Assembly: GCF_014654785.1 (NCBI RefSeq)
Contig: NZ_BNBD01000012.1
Span: 62,001-126,000, forward strand
DNA length: 64,000 nt
Source: Streptomyces mashuensis
GTDB taxonomy: Bacteria; Actinomycetota; Actinomycetes; Streptomycetales; Streptomycetaceae
Reading direction: 5' to 3'
Positions within the stretch are counted from its first letter, which is position 1; each line of letters opens with the position of its first letter. The notes below the pieces were generated by a model. It worked only from the letters and a program-made list of their open reading frames with translations. It had not been told where the DNA came from and made no database searches. The translations under genes were made by a program, and so were the position numbers. Shown here piece after piece: positions 25,255 to 34,848 of the stretch.

Positions 25255-28113
25255 TTGTCCCCGACCAGCGAGACCGCACAGGGCGGCCGCCGACTCGTCA
25301 TCGTCGAGTCGCCTGCCAAGGCGAAGACGATCAAGGGCTACCTGGGGCCCGGCTACGTCGTCGAGGCCAGCGTCGGGCACATCCGCGACCTCCCGAACGG
25401 GGCCGCCGAGGTCCCCGCGAAGTACAAGGGCGAGCCCTGGGCCCGGCTCGGCGTGAACGTCGAGGCGGACTTCCAGCCCATCTATGTCGTCAACGCCGAC
25501 AAGAAGGACCAGGTCAAGAAGCTCAAGGAGCTGCTGGCCGACTCCGACGAGCTCTTCCTCGCCACCGATGAGGACCGCGAGGGCGAGGCCATCGCGTGGC
25601 ACCTCCAGGAGGTGCTCAAGCCCAAGGTCCCGGTCCGCCGGATGGTCTTCCACGAGATCACCAAGGACGCGATCCAGGCCGCCGTCGCCAGCCCGCGCGA
25701 GCTGAACAAGAAGCTGGTCGACGCCCAGGAGACCCGCCGCATCCTCGACCGCCTCTACGGCTACGAGGTCTCGCCGGTGCTGTGGAAGAAGGTCATGCCG
25801 CGGCTGTCGGCCGGCCGGGTGCAGTCCGTCGCCACCCGCCTCGTCGTCGAGCGCGAGCGCGAGCGCATCGCCTTCCGCTCCGCCGAGTACTGGGACCTGA
25901 CCGGCACCTTCGGAACGGGCCGTTCCGTCGGCGCGGGCGACCCGTCCGGCTTCGCCGCCCGGCTGTACGCCGTGGACGGCCGGCGCGTCGCGCAGGGCCG
26001 TGACTTCGGTGCGAACGGGCAGCTCAAGGAGGGTGCCCAGGTTCTGCACCTGGACGAGGCCACGGCGCGTTCGCTGGCCGAGGCGCTGACCGGCGCCGCC
26101 TTCTCGGTGCGCTCGGTCGAGTCCAAGCCCTACCGCCGCTCGCCGTACGCCCCGTTCCGCACCACCACCCTCCAGCAGGAGGCGTCGCGCAAGCTGGGGT
26201 TCGGCGCCAAGGCCACCATGCAGGTCGCGCAGAAGCTGTACGAGAACGGCTTCATCACCTATATGCGTACGGACTCCACCACGCTCTCCGACACCGCCAT
26301 CGCGGCGGCCCGGGCGCAGGTGACGCAGCTGTACGGCGCCGACTACCTGCCGGAGAAGCCGCGCGTCTACGCGGGCAAGGTGAAGAACGCCCAGGAGGCG
26401 CACGAGGCGATCCGTCCTTCGGGTGATCGTTTCCGCACCCCCGCGGAGACCGGTCTGACCGGCGACCAGTTCCGCCTCTACGAGCTGATCTGGAAGCGGA
26501 CCGTCGCCTCCCAGATGAAGGACGCGACCGGTGACTCGGTGACCGTGCGGATCGGCGGCCGGGCCGCCGACGGCCGTGACGCCGAGTTCAGCGCGTCCGG
26601 CAAGACCATCACCTTCCACGGCTTCATGAAGGCGTACGTCGAGGGCGCCGACGACCCCAACGCCGAGCTGGACGACCGCGAGCGCCGGCTGCCGCAGGTC
26701 GCCGAGGGCGACGCGCTGACGGCCGAGGAGATCACCGCCGACGGCCACGCCACCAAGCCGCCGGCCCGCTACACCGAGGCGTCGCTGGTCAAGGAGCTGG
26801 AGGAGCGGGAGATCGGCCGCCCGTCGACGTACGCGTCGATCATCGGCACGATCCTCGACCGCGGCTACGTGTTCAAGAAGGGCACCGCGCTGGTGCCGTC
26901 CTTCCTGAGCTTCGCCGTGGTCAACCTGCTGGAGAAGCACTTCGGCCGGCTCGTCGACTACGACTTCACCGCCTCCATGGAGGAGGACCTCGACCGCATC
27001 GCGCGCGGCGAGGCCCAGGCCGTGCCGTGGCTGCGCCGCTTCTACTTCGGTGAGGGCGCCGAGGGCGCCGTGGGCGGTGCCGCCGACGCGGGCAACGGCG
27101 ACGGCGACCACCTGGGCGGCCTGAAGGAGCTGGTCACGGACCTCGGCGCGATCGACGCGCGCGAGGTGTCGTCCTTCCCCGTCGGCAACGGCATCGTGCT
27201 GCGCGTCGGCCGCTACGGCCCGTACGTGGAGCGCGGCGAGAAGGACGAGGAGGGCCACCAGCGGGCCGACGTGCCGGGCGACCTGGCGCCGGACGAGCTG
27301 AGCGTGGAGTACGCCGAGGAGCTGCTCGCGCGGCCGAGCGGCGACTTCGAGCTGGGCAAGGACCCCGTCACGGGCCACCAGATCGTCGCCAAGGACGGCC
27401 GCTACGGCCCGTACGTCACCGAGATCCTGCCCGAGGGCACGCCGAAGACGGGCAAGAACGCGGTCAAGCCGCGGACGGCCTCGCTCTTCAAGTCGATGTC
27501 CCTCGACACGGTGACGCTCGAGGACGCGCTGCGGCTGATGTCGCTGCCGCGCGTGGTGGGCGCCGACCCCGAGAGCGGGCAGGAGATCACCGCGCAGAAC
27601 GGCCGCTACGGTCCGTACCTGAAGAAGGGCACGGACTCGCGGTCGCTGGAGACCGAGGAGCAGCTCTTCTCCATCACGCTGGAGGAGGCCCTGGCGATCT
27701 ACGCGCAGCCCAAGCAGCGCGGGCGCGCCGCGGCCAAGCCGCCGCTGAAGGAGCTGGGCGAGGACCCGGTCAGCGGCCGCCCGGTCGTGGTCAAGGACGG
27801 CCGCTTCGGCCCGTACGTCACCGACGGCGAGACCAACGCGACGCTGCGGCGGGACGACGACGTGGAGACGATCACGCCGGAGCGCGGCTACGAGCTGCTG
27901 GCCGAGAAGCGGGCCAAGGGACCGGCGAAGAAGACGGCCAAGAAGGCCACCGCGAAGAAGACCACCGCCAAGAAGGCGCCGGCGAAGAAGACCGCGGCCA
28001 AGAAGACGGCCACGAGCAAGACGGCCGCCAAGAAGACGACCGCGAAGACGGCTGCCAAGAAGACGGCGGCGAAGAAGACGGCCGCGACGGCCGCCACGGC
28101 GGACGCGGAGTAG
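25255..28113 (+). CDS. topA: DNA topoisomerase I
   Basis: This 952-residue type IA topoisomerase relaxes negative supercoils. The Toprim domain is at the N-terminus (VIVESPAKAKTIKGYLG, then ATDEDREGEAIAWHL); the catalytic Tyr336 is in GFITYMRTDS. Several C-terminal repeats containing GRYGPY(V/L) follow instead of classical zinc fingers. The last 65 or so residues (from about 887) are a Lys/Ala tail of KKT/KKA units, a Streptomyces trait linked to processivity. TTG 25255 is chosen since it begins the conserved SPTSETA and follows AAGAAGAG. Confidence 0.97.
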   Translation: MSPTSETAQGGRRLVIVESPAKAKTIKGYLGPGYVVEASVGHIRDLPNGAAEVPAKYKGEPWARLGVNVEADFQPIYVVNADKKDQVKKLKELLADSDELFLATDEDREGEAIAWHLQEVLKPKVPVRRMVFHEITKDAIQAAVASPRELNKKLVDAQETRRILDRLYGYEVSPVLWKKVMPRLSAGRVQSVATRLVVERERERIAFRSAEYWDLTGTFGTGRSVGAGDPSGFAARLYAVDGRRVAQGRDFGANGQLKEGAQVLHLDEATARSLAEALTGAAFSVRSVESKPYRRSPYAPFRTTTLQQEASRKLGFGAKATMQVAQKLYENGFITYMRTDSTTLSDTAIAAARAQVTQLYGADYLPEKPRVYAGKVKNAQEAHEAIRPSGDRFRTPAETGLTGDQFRLYELIWKRTVASQMKDATGDSVTVRIGGRAADGRDAEFSASGKTITFHGFMKAYVEGADDPNAELDDRERRLPQVAEGDALTAEEITADGHATKPPARYTEASLVKELEEREIGRPSTYASIIGTILDRGYVFKKGTALVPSFLSFAVVNLLEKHFGRLVDYDFTASMEEDLDRIARGEAQAVPWLRRFYFGEGAEGAVGGAADAGNGDGDHLGGLKELVTDLGAIDAREVSSFPVGNGIVLRVGRYGPYVERGEKDEEGHQRADVPGDLAPDELSVEYAEELLARPSGDFELGKDPVTGHQIVAKDGRYGPYVTEILPEGTPKTGKNAVKPRTASLFKSMSLDTVTLEDALRLMSLPRVVGADPESGQEITAQNGRYGPYLKKGTDSRSLETEEQLFSITLEEALAIYAQPKQRGRAAAKPPLKELGEDPVSGRPVVVKDGRFGPYVTDGETNATLRRDDDVETITPERGYELLAEKRAKGPAKKTAKKATAKKTTAKKAPAKKTAAKKTATSKTAAKKTTAKTAAKKTAAKKTAATAATADAE

Positions 28114-28167
28114 GAGCGGGCGGCAGCCGCCGGCGCGAGGTTGTGCTGCGCGGGGTTGTGCCGGCGG

Positions 28168-28221
28168 GAGCGACGCGGGAGTGAGGGGCGCACGGGCGTC
28201 TCGTTCGCTCCCGCGTCGCTC
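28168..28221 (+). terminator. topA terminator
   Basis: GAGCGACGCGGGAG and CTCCCGCGTCGCTC form a perfect 14-bp stem over a 26-nt loop, 55 bp after topA. It separates topA from the tmk fusion gene. Confidence 0.75.
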
Positions 28222-28278
28222 GTTCGTGTGTTCGTATCAAGAGGTCCGGTATCCGGGCGTTCCGGATAGGCTGGCAGG

Positions 28279-31200
28279 ATGACGCGAGTCGAGCAGCCGA
28301 CAGGGGAGAGCCCCACAGCAGGAGCACTGGCCGCGGACTCCCGCGAGCGTGCCGTACGAGCCCTCCTGCGTTTCCGTCCGCTCCGGCGGCTGTGGAACGC
28401 CCAGTTCGCCGGCGGGGTCGGAGACGCCCTCGCCGTTCTCGTGCTGCTCGTTCTCGCGCTCCAGGCGGCCGTGGGCTCGGCGGCGTTCGGCGGGGGGTAC
28501 CGCGGTGCCGCGTTCGCCGTGGCCGCCGTCGTCGGCGCGCGGCTGCTCGCCACGCTGCTCTTCGGCGCCGTCCTGCTCGGCCCGCTGTCCGGGCTGCTGG
28601 CGCCCGCCGGCCCCCTCGACCGCCGCTGGACCATGATCGGCGCGGACGGGGTGCGGCTGGCGCTGCTGGCCGTCGCTCCCACCTGGACCGACTGGACACC
28701 GGACAACGCCCTGGCCTGCCTGCTGGTGACGGCCTTCGTCGCCGGCGTCGCCGAACGCGTCTGGACCGTCGCCAAGGACGGCGTGGCCCCCGCACTGCTG
28801 CCCGCCCCGCCGCCGGAGGGCGACGCGGTGCGGCCGCTGCCCGACCACCACGCCGCACTGCGCCGCCTGTCGCTGCGCACCACGTTCGTCTCGCTGCCCG
28901 TCGCCGCGCTGGCGCTGCTGGCCGTGACGCTGGTCAGCAACCTCTTCGGCTCGGGGATCGACTGGTTCCACGACCACCAGGCGGCCCTCGGCTCGTACCT
29001 GGCGGCCGGCCTGTTCGCCGCCTCCGGAGCCGTGCTGTACGCCCTCCAGCTGCCCACCCCGGCCGGCGGCGCCAAGGCGCCGCGGGCCCACTCGCCGCTG
29101 GAGGGGCTGCGCCGCCCCAAGGGCGCGCAGGGCACGCCCGACAAGGGCCGTACGGGTGCCATTCCGGTGCTCGTCCTGGCGTGCGCGGCCGTGGCCGCCG
29201 CGGTCGCCGCGGCCGTCGGCGTGGCGGTGCTGGAGGCGGTCGACCTGGGCGGCGGCCCGGTCGCCTTCGGGCTGCTCGTGCTCGCACTGAGCGGGGGGCC
29301 GGTCGCCGGCATCCGTGCCGTACGGAAGGTGCTGCCCGGCTTCTCCCGGCGCCGCCTGCTGGCGCTCGCCCTCGCCCTGACGGGTGCGGCGCTGCTCGTC
29401 GCCGGCCTGGTCGCGGACGCGACCACCGTGCTGCTGCTCCTGCTGACGGCCGGCGTCTGCGCCGGACTGGTCGCCGGCATCGGCCACGGGCTGCTCGACC
29501 AGGAGACCGAGGAGAGCCGCCGCGCCCGCACCACCGACCACCTGCACGCGGTCGTGCGCGTGGCCGTCGCGCTCGGCGCCCTCGTGGCGCCGCTGCTCGC
29601 GGCGGTCATCGGGCCGCACCGCATGCAGGAGGGCGACTTCGTCTTCGCGCACGGCGGCGCGTCCTTCGTCCTGATGCTCGTCGGCGCCCTGCTGCTGCCG
29701 GTGGGCGCGCTGGTGCTGGGCCGTACGGACGACCGGCACGGCGTGCCCTTCCACCGCGACCTGATGGACGTCCTGCGGGACGCCGGGCCCACCGAGGGCA
29801 CCACCCCCACCGGCTTCTTCATCGCCTTCGAGGGCGGCGACGGGGCCGGCAAGTCCACCCAGGTGCAGGCCGTCGCCGAGTGGATCCGCGGCAAGGGCCA
29901 CGAGGTCGTCGTCACGCGCGAACCCGGCGCCACGGCCATCGGCAAGCGGCTGCGCGCCATCCTGCTGGACGTCGCCTCCGCCGGCCTGTCCGACCGGGCC
30001 GAGGCGCTGCTGTACGCCGCCGACCGCGCCGAGCACGTCCACTCCGTGGTGCGGCCCGCGCTGGAGCGGGGCGCGGTCGTCATCAGCGACCGCTACATCG
30101 ACTCGTCCGTCGCCTACCAGGGCGCCGGCCGCGACCTGTCGCCGACGGAGATCGCCCGCATCTCGCGCTGGGCGACCGACGGCCTCGTGCCGCACCTGAC
30201 GGTGCTGCTCGACGTCTCCCCGGAGACGGCCCGCGAGCGCTTCACCGAGGCGCCGGACCGGCTGGAGTCGGAGCCCGCCGAGTTCCACCAGCGGGTGCGC
30301 ACCGGCTTCCTCACGCTGGCGGCCGCCGACCCGGCGCGCTACCTGGTGGTCGACGCCGGCCAGGAGCCGGAGGCCGTCACCACGGTCGTACGGCACCGGC
30401 TCGACCAGATGCTGCCGCTCTCGGAGGCGGAGCGGAAGGCGCAGGAGGAGGCCCGCAAGGCCGCCGAGGCGGAGGCGCTGCGCAAGGCCGAGGAGGAGGC
30501 CGCCCGCAAGGCCGAGGAGGCCCGCCTGGAGCGCGAGCGCCAGGAGCAGCTGGCGAAGCTCCGGGCCGAGGCGGAGCAGCGCAAGCGGGAGGAAGAGGAG
30601 CGCAAGCGGCGCGAGGCCGAGGAGGCGCGGCGCCGCGAGGAGGAGCGCCAAGCGGAGGAGGCGCGCCGGCGCGCGGAGGAAGCGCGCCGTCAGGCGGAGG
30701 AGGAGCGCCGCCGCCGCGAGGCCGAGGAGCGGGCGCACGCCGCCGAGCAGGAGCGGCTGCGCAAGGAGGCCGAGGAGGAGGCGCGGCTGCGCGCCGAGGC
30801 GGAGGAGCGTCGCCGCGAGAAGCAGCGCAAGGCGGAGGAGGCCCTGCTCGCCGCCGAGCGGGCGCGCCTGGCGGCCGAGGCCGAGGCGTCGGCCGGTGCT
30901 GCTGCGGCGGACGCCCCGACCGTGGAGACGCCGGCCCCGGCCGGTACGGACACGGCCACGGACACGACCACGGGCATGAACGCGGACACGGCGCGGCTGC
31001 CGGCGCACGGCGAGGACGAGGCGCCGACCGTGGAGCACGCGCGCGTGGACGCGAACCCGGACTCGGAGGAGACGGCGGTGCTCCCGCCGGTGCCGCCGGT
31101 GCCGTCGACGCCGCCGCCGATGCCGCAGGTGCGGCCGGGTGGCCCGGCGCACCGCGTCACGTGGGGCATGGAGCCAGCGCCGGCCGGTTCGGACGCTGAG

Positions 31201-31512
31201 GAGACCGCGGTCCTGCCGAAGCCGGACCGGGCGGCGCGTGCGGAGAACCCGGCGGACCGGGTGCCGGACTGGCTGTTCCGCCCGGAGGCCCCGCCGCAGG
31301 ACGAGTCCGGGAGCCGCAGGCTGCCGCAGGACGAGGCCGAGACGCGCCAGTTGCCGCAGGTCGAGGCGGAGCCGGCGGACGAGCCGCGGGGGCGCTCGGC
31401 GCGCCGCCCGCGCCGCAGACCGGAATGGGCGGACGACGCCCCCACCCTGACGGACGACCTGCTCGGCCCCCGCAAGGAGCGCGGGGCGGGCGAGGAGCGC
31501 GGGCGGGAGTAG
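28279..31512 (+). CDS. tmk: membrane protein-thymidylate kinase fusion with coiled-coil tail
   Basis: This 1077-residue protein has three parts. Residues 1 to about 495 contain roughly 10-12 hydrophobic segments of an MFS-like membrane domain. Residues about 511-715 are a complete thymidylate kinase (dTMP to dTDP), with P-loop GGDGAGKST at 519-527, VVVTREPGATAIG, and SDRYIDSSVAYQGAGRDL. Residues about 715-875 are an unbroken Glu/Arg/Ala coiled coil, and the rest is Pro-rich and disordered, with repeated ETAVLP-like words. The fusion ties nucleotide synthesis to the membrane and is typical of Streptomyces. It sits between topA and holB. Confidence 0.93.
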   Translation: MTRVEQPTGESPTAGALAADSRERAVRALLRFRPLRRLWNAQFAGGVGDALAVLVLLVLALQAAVGSAAFGGGYRGAAFAVAAVVGARLLATLLFGAVLLGPLSGLLAPAGPLDRRWTMIGADGVRLALLAVAPTWTDWTPDNALACLLVTAFVAGVAERVWTVAKDGVAPALLPAPPPEGDAVRPLPDHHAALRRLSLRTTFVSLPVAALALLAVTLVSNLFGSGIDWFHDHQAALGSYLAAGLFAASGAVLYALQLPTPAGGAKAPRAHSPLEGLRRPKGAQGTPDKGRTGAIPVLVLACAAVAAAVAAAVGVAVLEAVDLGGGPVAFGLLVLALSGGPVAGIRAVRKVLPGFSRRRLLALALALTGAALLVAGLVADATTVLLLLLTAGVCAGLVAGIGHGLLDQETEESRRARTTDHLHAVVRVAVALGALVAPLLAAVIGPHRMQEGDFVFAHGGASFVLMLVGALLLPVGALVLGRTDDRHGVPFHRDLMDVLRDAGPTEGTTPTGFFIAFEGGDGAGKSTQVQAVAEWIRGKGHEVVVTREPGATAIGKRLRAILLDVASAGLSDRAEALLYAADRAEHVHSVVRPALERGAVVISDRYIDSSVAYQGAGRDLSPTEIARISRWATDGLVPHLTVLLDVSPETARERFTEAPDRLESEPAEFHQRVRTGFLTLAAADPARYLVVDAGQEPEAVTTVVRHRLDQMLPLSEAERKAQEEARKAAEAEALRKAEEEAARKAEEARLERERQEQLAKLRAEAEQRKREEEERKRREAEEARRREEERQAEEARRRAEEARRQAEEERRRREAEERAHAAEQERLRKEAEEEARLRAEAEERRREKQRKAEEALLAAERARLAAEAEASAGAAAADAPTVETPAPAGTDTATDTTTGMNADTARLPAHGEDEAPTVEHARVDANPDSEETAVLPPVPPVPSTPPPMPQVRPGGPAHRVTWGMEPAPAGSDAEETAVLPKPDRAARAENPADRVPDWLFRPEAPPQDESGSRRLPQDEAETRQLPQVEAEPADEPRGRSARRPRRRPEWADDAPTLTDDLLGPRKERGAGEERGRE

Positions 31513-31620
31513 CCCGCGCCGGGGGCGTGCGGACGGCGGCGGCGCCCCGAAGCGGACCGCCCTGTCGGTGCCGTGGCCCACAATGGGTAGCCGCGGACGG
31601 AGAGTGCGGAGGCGGGACGT

Positions 31621-32832
31621 ATGGCGGTGTGGGAGGACCTGGTCGGCCAGGAACGGGTGAGCGAGCAGCTCGCCGCGGCCGCGCGGGACGCCGACGCGTA
31701 CGTCACGGCCGCCGCGGCCGACCCCCTGGCCGAGGCCGGGGCCTCGCGCATGACGCACGCCTGGCTGTTCACCGGCCCGCCCGGTTCCGGGCGGGCCACC
31801 GCCGCGCGGGCCTTCGCCGCCGCGCTCCAGTGCGTCAGCCCCGACCGGGCGGTGTCCGGCCCGGGCTGCGGGTTCTGCGACGGCTGCCACACCTCCCTCG
31901 TGGGCACGCACGCCGACGTGGAGATCGTCCGTACGGACCTGCTGTCGATCGGCGTCAAGGAGACGCGTGACCTGGTGCGGCGGGCGCAGCTGTCGCCCGC
32001 CGGCGGGCGCTGGCAGGTGATCGTCCTGGAGGACGCCGACCGGCTGACCGAGGGCGCCGGCAACGTCCTGCTGAAGGCCGTCGAGGAGCCCGCGCCGCGC
32101 ACGGTGTGGCTGCTGTGCGCGCCGTCGCTGGAGGACGTGCTGCCCACGATCCGTTCCCGGTGCCGGTCCCTGACGCTGCGGACGCCCCCGGTGGACGCGG
32201 TGGCCGAGGTCCTCGTCCGTCGCGACGGCATCGAGCCGGAGCTCGCCGCGCAGATGGCCCGCGCCACGCAGGGCCACATCGGGCGGGCCCGCAGGCTGGC
32301 CACGGACGAGCGGGCGCGGGCGCGGCGCGCGGCGGTGCTGAAGCTGCCGTTGCGCGTGGCGGACCTGGGCGGCTGCCTGAAGGCGGCACAGGAGCTGATC
32401 GACGCCGCGGCGGAGGACGCCAAGCAGGTCGCCGAGGAGGTCGACACCAAGGAGACCGAGGAGCTGCGGGCGGCGCTGGGCGCCGCCTCCGGCAGCGGCG
32501 GCCGGCTGCCGCGCGGCACCGCCGGCGTGATGAAGGAGCTCCAGGACCGGCAGAAGCGGCGGGCCACGCGTACCCAGCGCGACAGCCTCGACCTGGCCCT
32601 GACCGACCTGGCCGGCTTCTACCGCGACGTCCTGGCGATGCAGCTCGGCGCGGGCGTCCAGCCGGCCAACACCGACGTGTACGACGGGTTGCAGCGCGTC
32701 GCCTCGTCCTCGCGCCCCGAGCAGACGCTGCGCCGCATCGAGGCGATCGTGGCCTGCCGCGAGGCGCTCGACCGCAACGTGGCGCCGCTGCTCGCGGTGG
32801 AGGCCATGACGGTCGCCCTCCGCGCGGGCTGA
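31621..32832 (+). CDS. holB: DNA polymerase III delta' subunit
   Basis: This 403-residue AAA+ clamp-loader subunit helps open the beta clamp at replication forks. It has FTGPPGSGRAT at about 54, where the Walker A lysine is replaced by Arg as expected for a non-hydrolysing delta'. The zinc module CGFCDGC (with an upstream Cys), and Walker B and sensor regions (VLEDADRL, SRCRSLTL) are present. It follows the tmk fusion on the same strand, a common tmk-holB pairing. Confidence 0.94.
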   Translation: MAVWEDLVGQERVSEQLAAAARDADAYVTAAAADPLAEAGASRMTHAWLFTGPPGSGRATAARAFAAALQCVSPDRAVSGPGCGFCDGCHTSLVGTHADVEIVRTDLLSIGVKETRDLVRRAQLSPAGGRWQVIVLEDADRLTEGAGNVLLKAVEEPAPRTVWLLCAPSLEDVLPTIRSRCRSLTLRTPPVDAVAEVLVRRDGIEPELAAQMARATQGHIGRARRLATDERARARRAAVLKLPLRVADLGGCLKAAQELIDAAAEDAKQVAEEVDTKETEELRAALGAASGSGGRLPRGTAGVMKELQDRQKRRATRTQRDSLDLALTDLAGFYRDVLAMQLGAGVQPANTDVYDGLQRVASSSRPEQTLRRIEAIVACREALDRNVAPLLAVEAMTVALRAG

Positions 32833-33141
32833 GAGCCCGCCGTGCGCGGTGAACGGCCTCGCGTGAGTAACGCGCGTGAGTAGTACGCGCGGAGCCGGGC
32901 ACACCGCAGGTTGGGTGATTCCTCACTCGTACGAGGTCCCGTCGCCGCCAAGGCTGGCCAACTCGGGTATCCGCCCGGATACGCTCCGTATGCCCGCGTA
33001 GTCCTACGCATGTCGTCATGTCCGCATGTCCGCATGTCGTATGTATGCGTATGCCCGGTGTACGGGTATGCCGCGGCGTCACCCCCGGCGTCGTGCGGCA
33101 CGCGCGGGTCCTCCCGTCAGCCGTCACCGAGGGACCAGCCG
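32833..33141 (+). repeat. peptidase leader with CGCATGTC repeats
   Basis: This 309-bp gap has no gene. From about 33007 to 33037 it holds repeats of the 8-bp word CGCATGTC, two of them directly adjacent. They are flanked by TACGCAT (33005-33011) and its complement ATGCGTA (33045-33051). GTATGCCCG occurs at 32988-32996 and 33049-33057. The alternating purine-pyrimidine character is unusual for this chromosome. Confidence 0.6.
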
Positions 33142-34743
33142 ATGGACTCCACCCGCCTGCTCCGCCGCTCCGGCACGTTCGCCGCGGCCGCCGCCCTGCT
33201 GCTCTCCGCCGTGGTGCCCGCGGACGCCGTGCCGGCCAGAGCGCCGGAACCCGGCGGAGTCGCCGGCTCCGCGGCGGCGGCCGCCTCTCCGGCCCCGCCG
33301 TTGCGCCCGCTGCCCACCGCGGTGCCGGCCGCCCTGCGCCGGTACTACGGGCAGAAGCTCGCGTGGCACTCGTGCGGCGGCAAGCGCGCGGGGTTCGAGT
33401 GCGCGACCCTGCGCGCGCCCCTCGACTACGCCGCCCCGCGCCGAGGCGGTGACATCAAGCTCGCCGTCTCCCGCAAAAAGGCCACCGGGCCGGGGGCGAA
33501 GCTGGGCTCGCTCATGGTGAACCCGGGCGGGCCGGGCGGCTCGGCCGTCGGCTTCCTCCAGGCCTTCGCGGGCACCCGCTACCCGCGGTCCGTGCGCGCC
33601 CGCTACGACATGGTCGCCATGGACCCGCGCGGCGTGGCCGGCAGCGAGCCGGTCACCTGCCTGTCCGACGCGCGGATGGACGAGTTCGCGCAGGTCGACC
33701 AGACCCCCGACGACGACGCCGAGGTGCGCCGGCTGGTGGCCGCCTACCGGGAGTACGCGAACGGCTGTGCCGCGCGCTCCGGGCGGCTGCTGCGGCACGT
33801 CTCCACGGTCGAGGCCGCCCGCGACATGGACCTCTTCCGTGCCGTGCTCGGCGACGACAAGCTGCACTACGTCGGCGCCTCCTACGGCACGTTCCTCGGC
33901 GCCACCTACGCCGGGCTCTTCCCCTCGCGCGTCGGGCGGCTCGTCCTCGACGGCGCACTGGACCCCTCCCTGGACGCGCAGAGCGTCAACCGCGACCAGA
34001 CGGCCGGCTTCCAGACCGCGTTCGAGTCCTTCGCCGAGGACTGCGCCGAGCACGAGGACTGCACGCTCGCCGGCGGCGGTCCCGGCGTGGCGGGCACCCG
34101 CCTCAAGGCGTTCTTCGACCAGCTCGACTCCCAGCCGCTGCCCACCGGCACCCGACGCGACCTCACCGAGAGCCTGGCCACCACCGGTGTGATCTCCGCC
34201 ATGTACGACCAGGCCGCCTGGCCCCTGCTGCGGCGCGCCCTGAACGACGCCCAGAACGGCGACGGCGCCCTGCTCCTCCGCCTCTCCGACGCGTACTACG
34301 AGCGCGACGAGCACGGCTCGTACACCAACCTGATGGCCGCCAACTCGGCCGTGAACTGCCTCGACCAGGCCCCGCCCTTCCGCAGCCCGGCGGGCGTCCG
34401 GCGGGCGCTGCCCGCCTTCGAGAAGGCGTCCCCCGCCTTCGGTACGAGCTTCGCCTGGGGCGCGCTGACCTGCGCTTACTGGCCCGTCAAGGCCACCGGC
34501 GGCCCGCACCGCATCACCGCGCGCGGCGCCGCCCCGATCCTCGTCGTCGGCACCACCCGCGACCCGGCGACCCCCTACCGCTGGGCCCGCGGCCTGGCCG
34601 GCCAGCTGTCCTCCGGGCGCCTGCTGACGTACGAGGGCGACGGCCACACGGCCTACAACCGCGGCAGCTCCTGCGTCGACTCCGCGATCAACGACTACCT
34701 CCTCACCACCACCGCCCCCCCGGCCCAGCGCCGCTGCACCTGA
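33142..34743 (+). CDS. secreted Tap-like alpha/beta-hydrolase peptidase
   Basis: This is a 533-residue secreted hydrolase of the tripeptidyl aminopeptidase (Tap/SlpD/SlpE) group. An N-terminal signal peptide (RLLRRSGTFAAAAALLLSAVV, cleavage near ADA-VPA) precedes the mature enzyme. NPGGPGGS is the oxyanion motif; the triad is Ser247 in GASYGTF, Asp474 in TTRDPATP and His502 in GDGHTAY. It likely removes N-terminal peptides from secreted proteins. ATG 33142 follows GAGGGA. A strong terminator follows. Confidence 0.92.
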   Translation: MDSTRLLRRSGTFAAAAALLLSAVVPADAVPARAPEPGGVAGSAAAAASPAPPLRPLPTAVPAALRRYYGQKLAWHSCGGKRAGFECATLRAPLDYAAPRRGGDIKLAVSRKKATGPGAKLGSLMVNPGGPGGSAVGFLQAFAGTRYPRSVRARYDMVAMDPRGVAGSEPVTCLSDARMDEFAQVDQTPDDDAEVRRLVAAYREYANGCAARSGRLLRHVSTVEAARDMDLFRAVLGDDKLHYVGASYGTFLGATYAGLFPSRVGRLVLDGALDPSLDAQSVNRDQTAGFQTAFESFAEDCAEHEDCTLAGGGPGVAGTRLKAFFDQLDSQPLPTGTRRDLTESLATTGVISAMYDQAAWPLLRRALNDAQNGDGALLLRLSDAYYERDEHGSYTNLMAANSAVNCLDQAPPFRSPAGVRRALPAFEKASPAFGTSFAWGALTCAYWPVKATGGPHRITARGAAPILVVGTTRDPATPYRWARGLAGQLSSGRLLTYEGDGHTAYNRGSSCVDSAINDYLLTTTAPPAQRRCT

Positions 34744-34752
34744 CCTCCACGA

Positions 34753-34778
34753 GCGCCCGCCCGCCCCCGGGCGGGCGC
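34753..34778 (+). terminator. peptidase gene terminator
   Basis: GCGCCCGCCCG and CGGGCGGGCGC form a perfect 11-bp stem over a CCCC loop, 9 bp after the stop. It insulates the tRNA gene downstream. Confidence 0.8.
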
Positions 34779-34848
34779 GTGTACGGAGCACCCCGCACGA
34801 CCCTGTAGACTTGGCCCCGCTGCTGATGCCGTCAGGCGCAGGCAGCGC

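Noticed and set aside
30421..30900. Mobile repeat or recombination hot spot in the tmk fusion
   Set aside because: The repeated bases simply encode the Glu/Arg/Ala coiled coil, and units are irregular.
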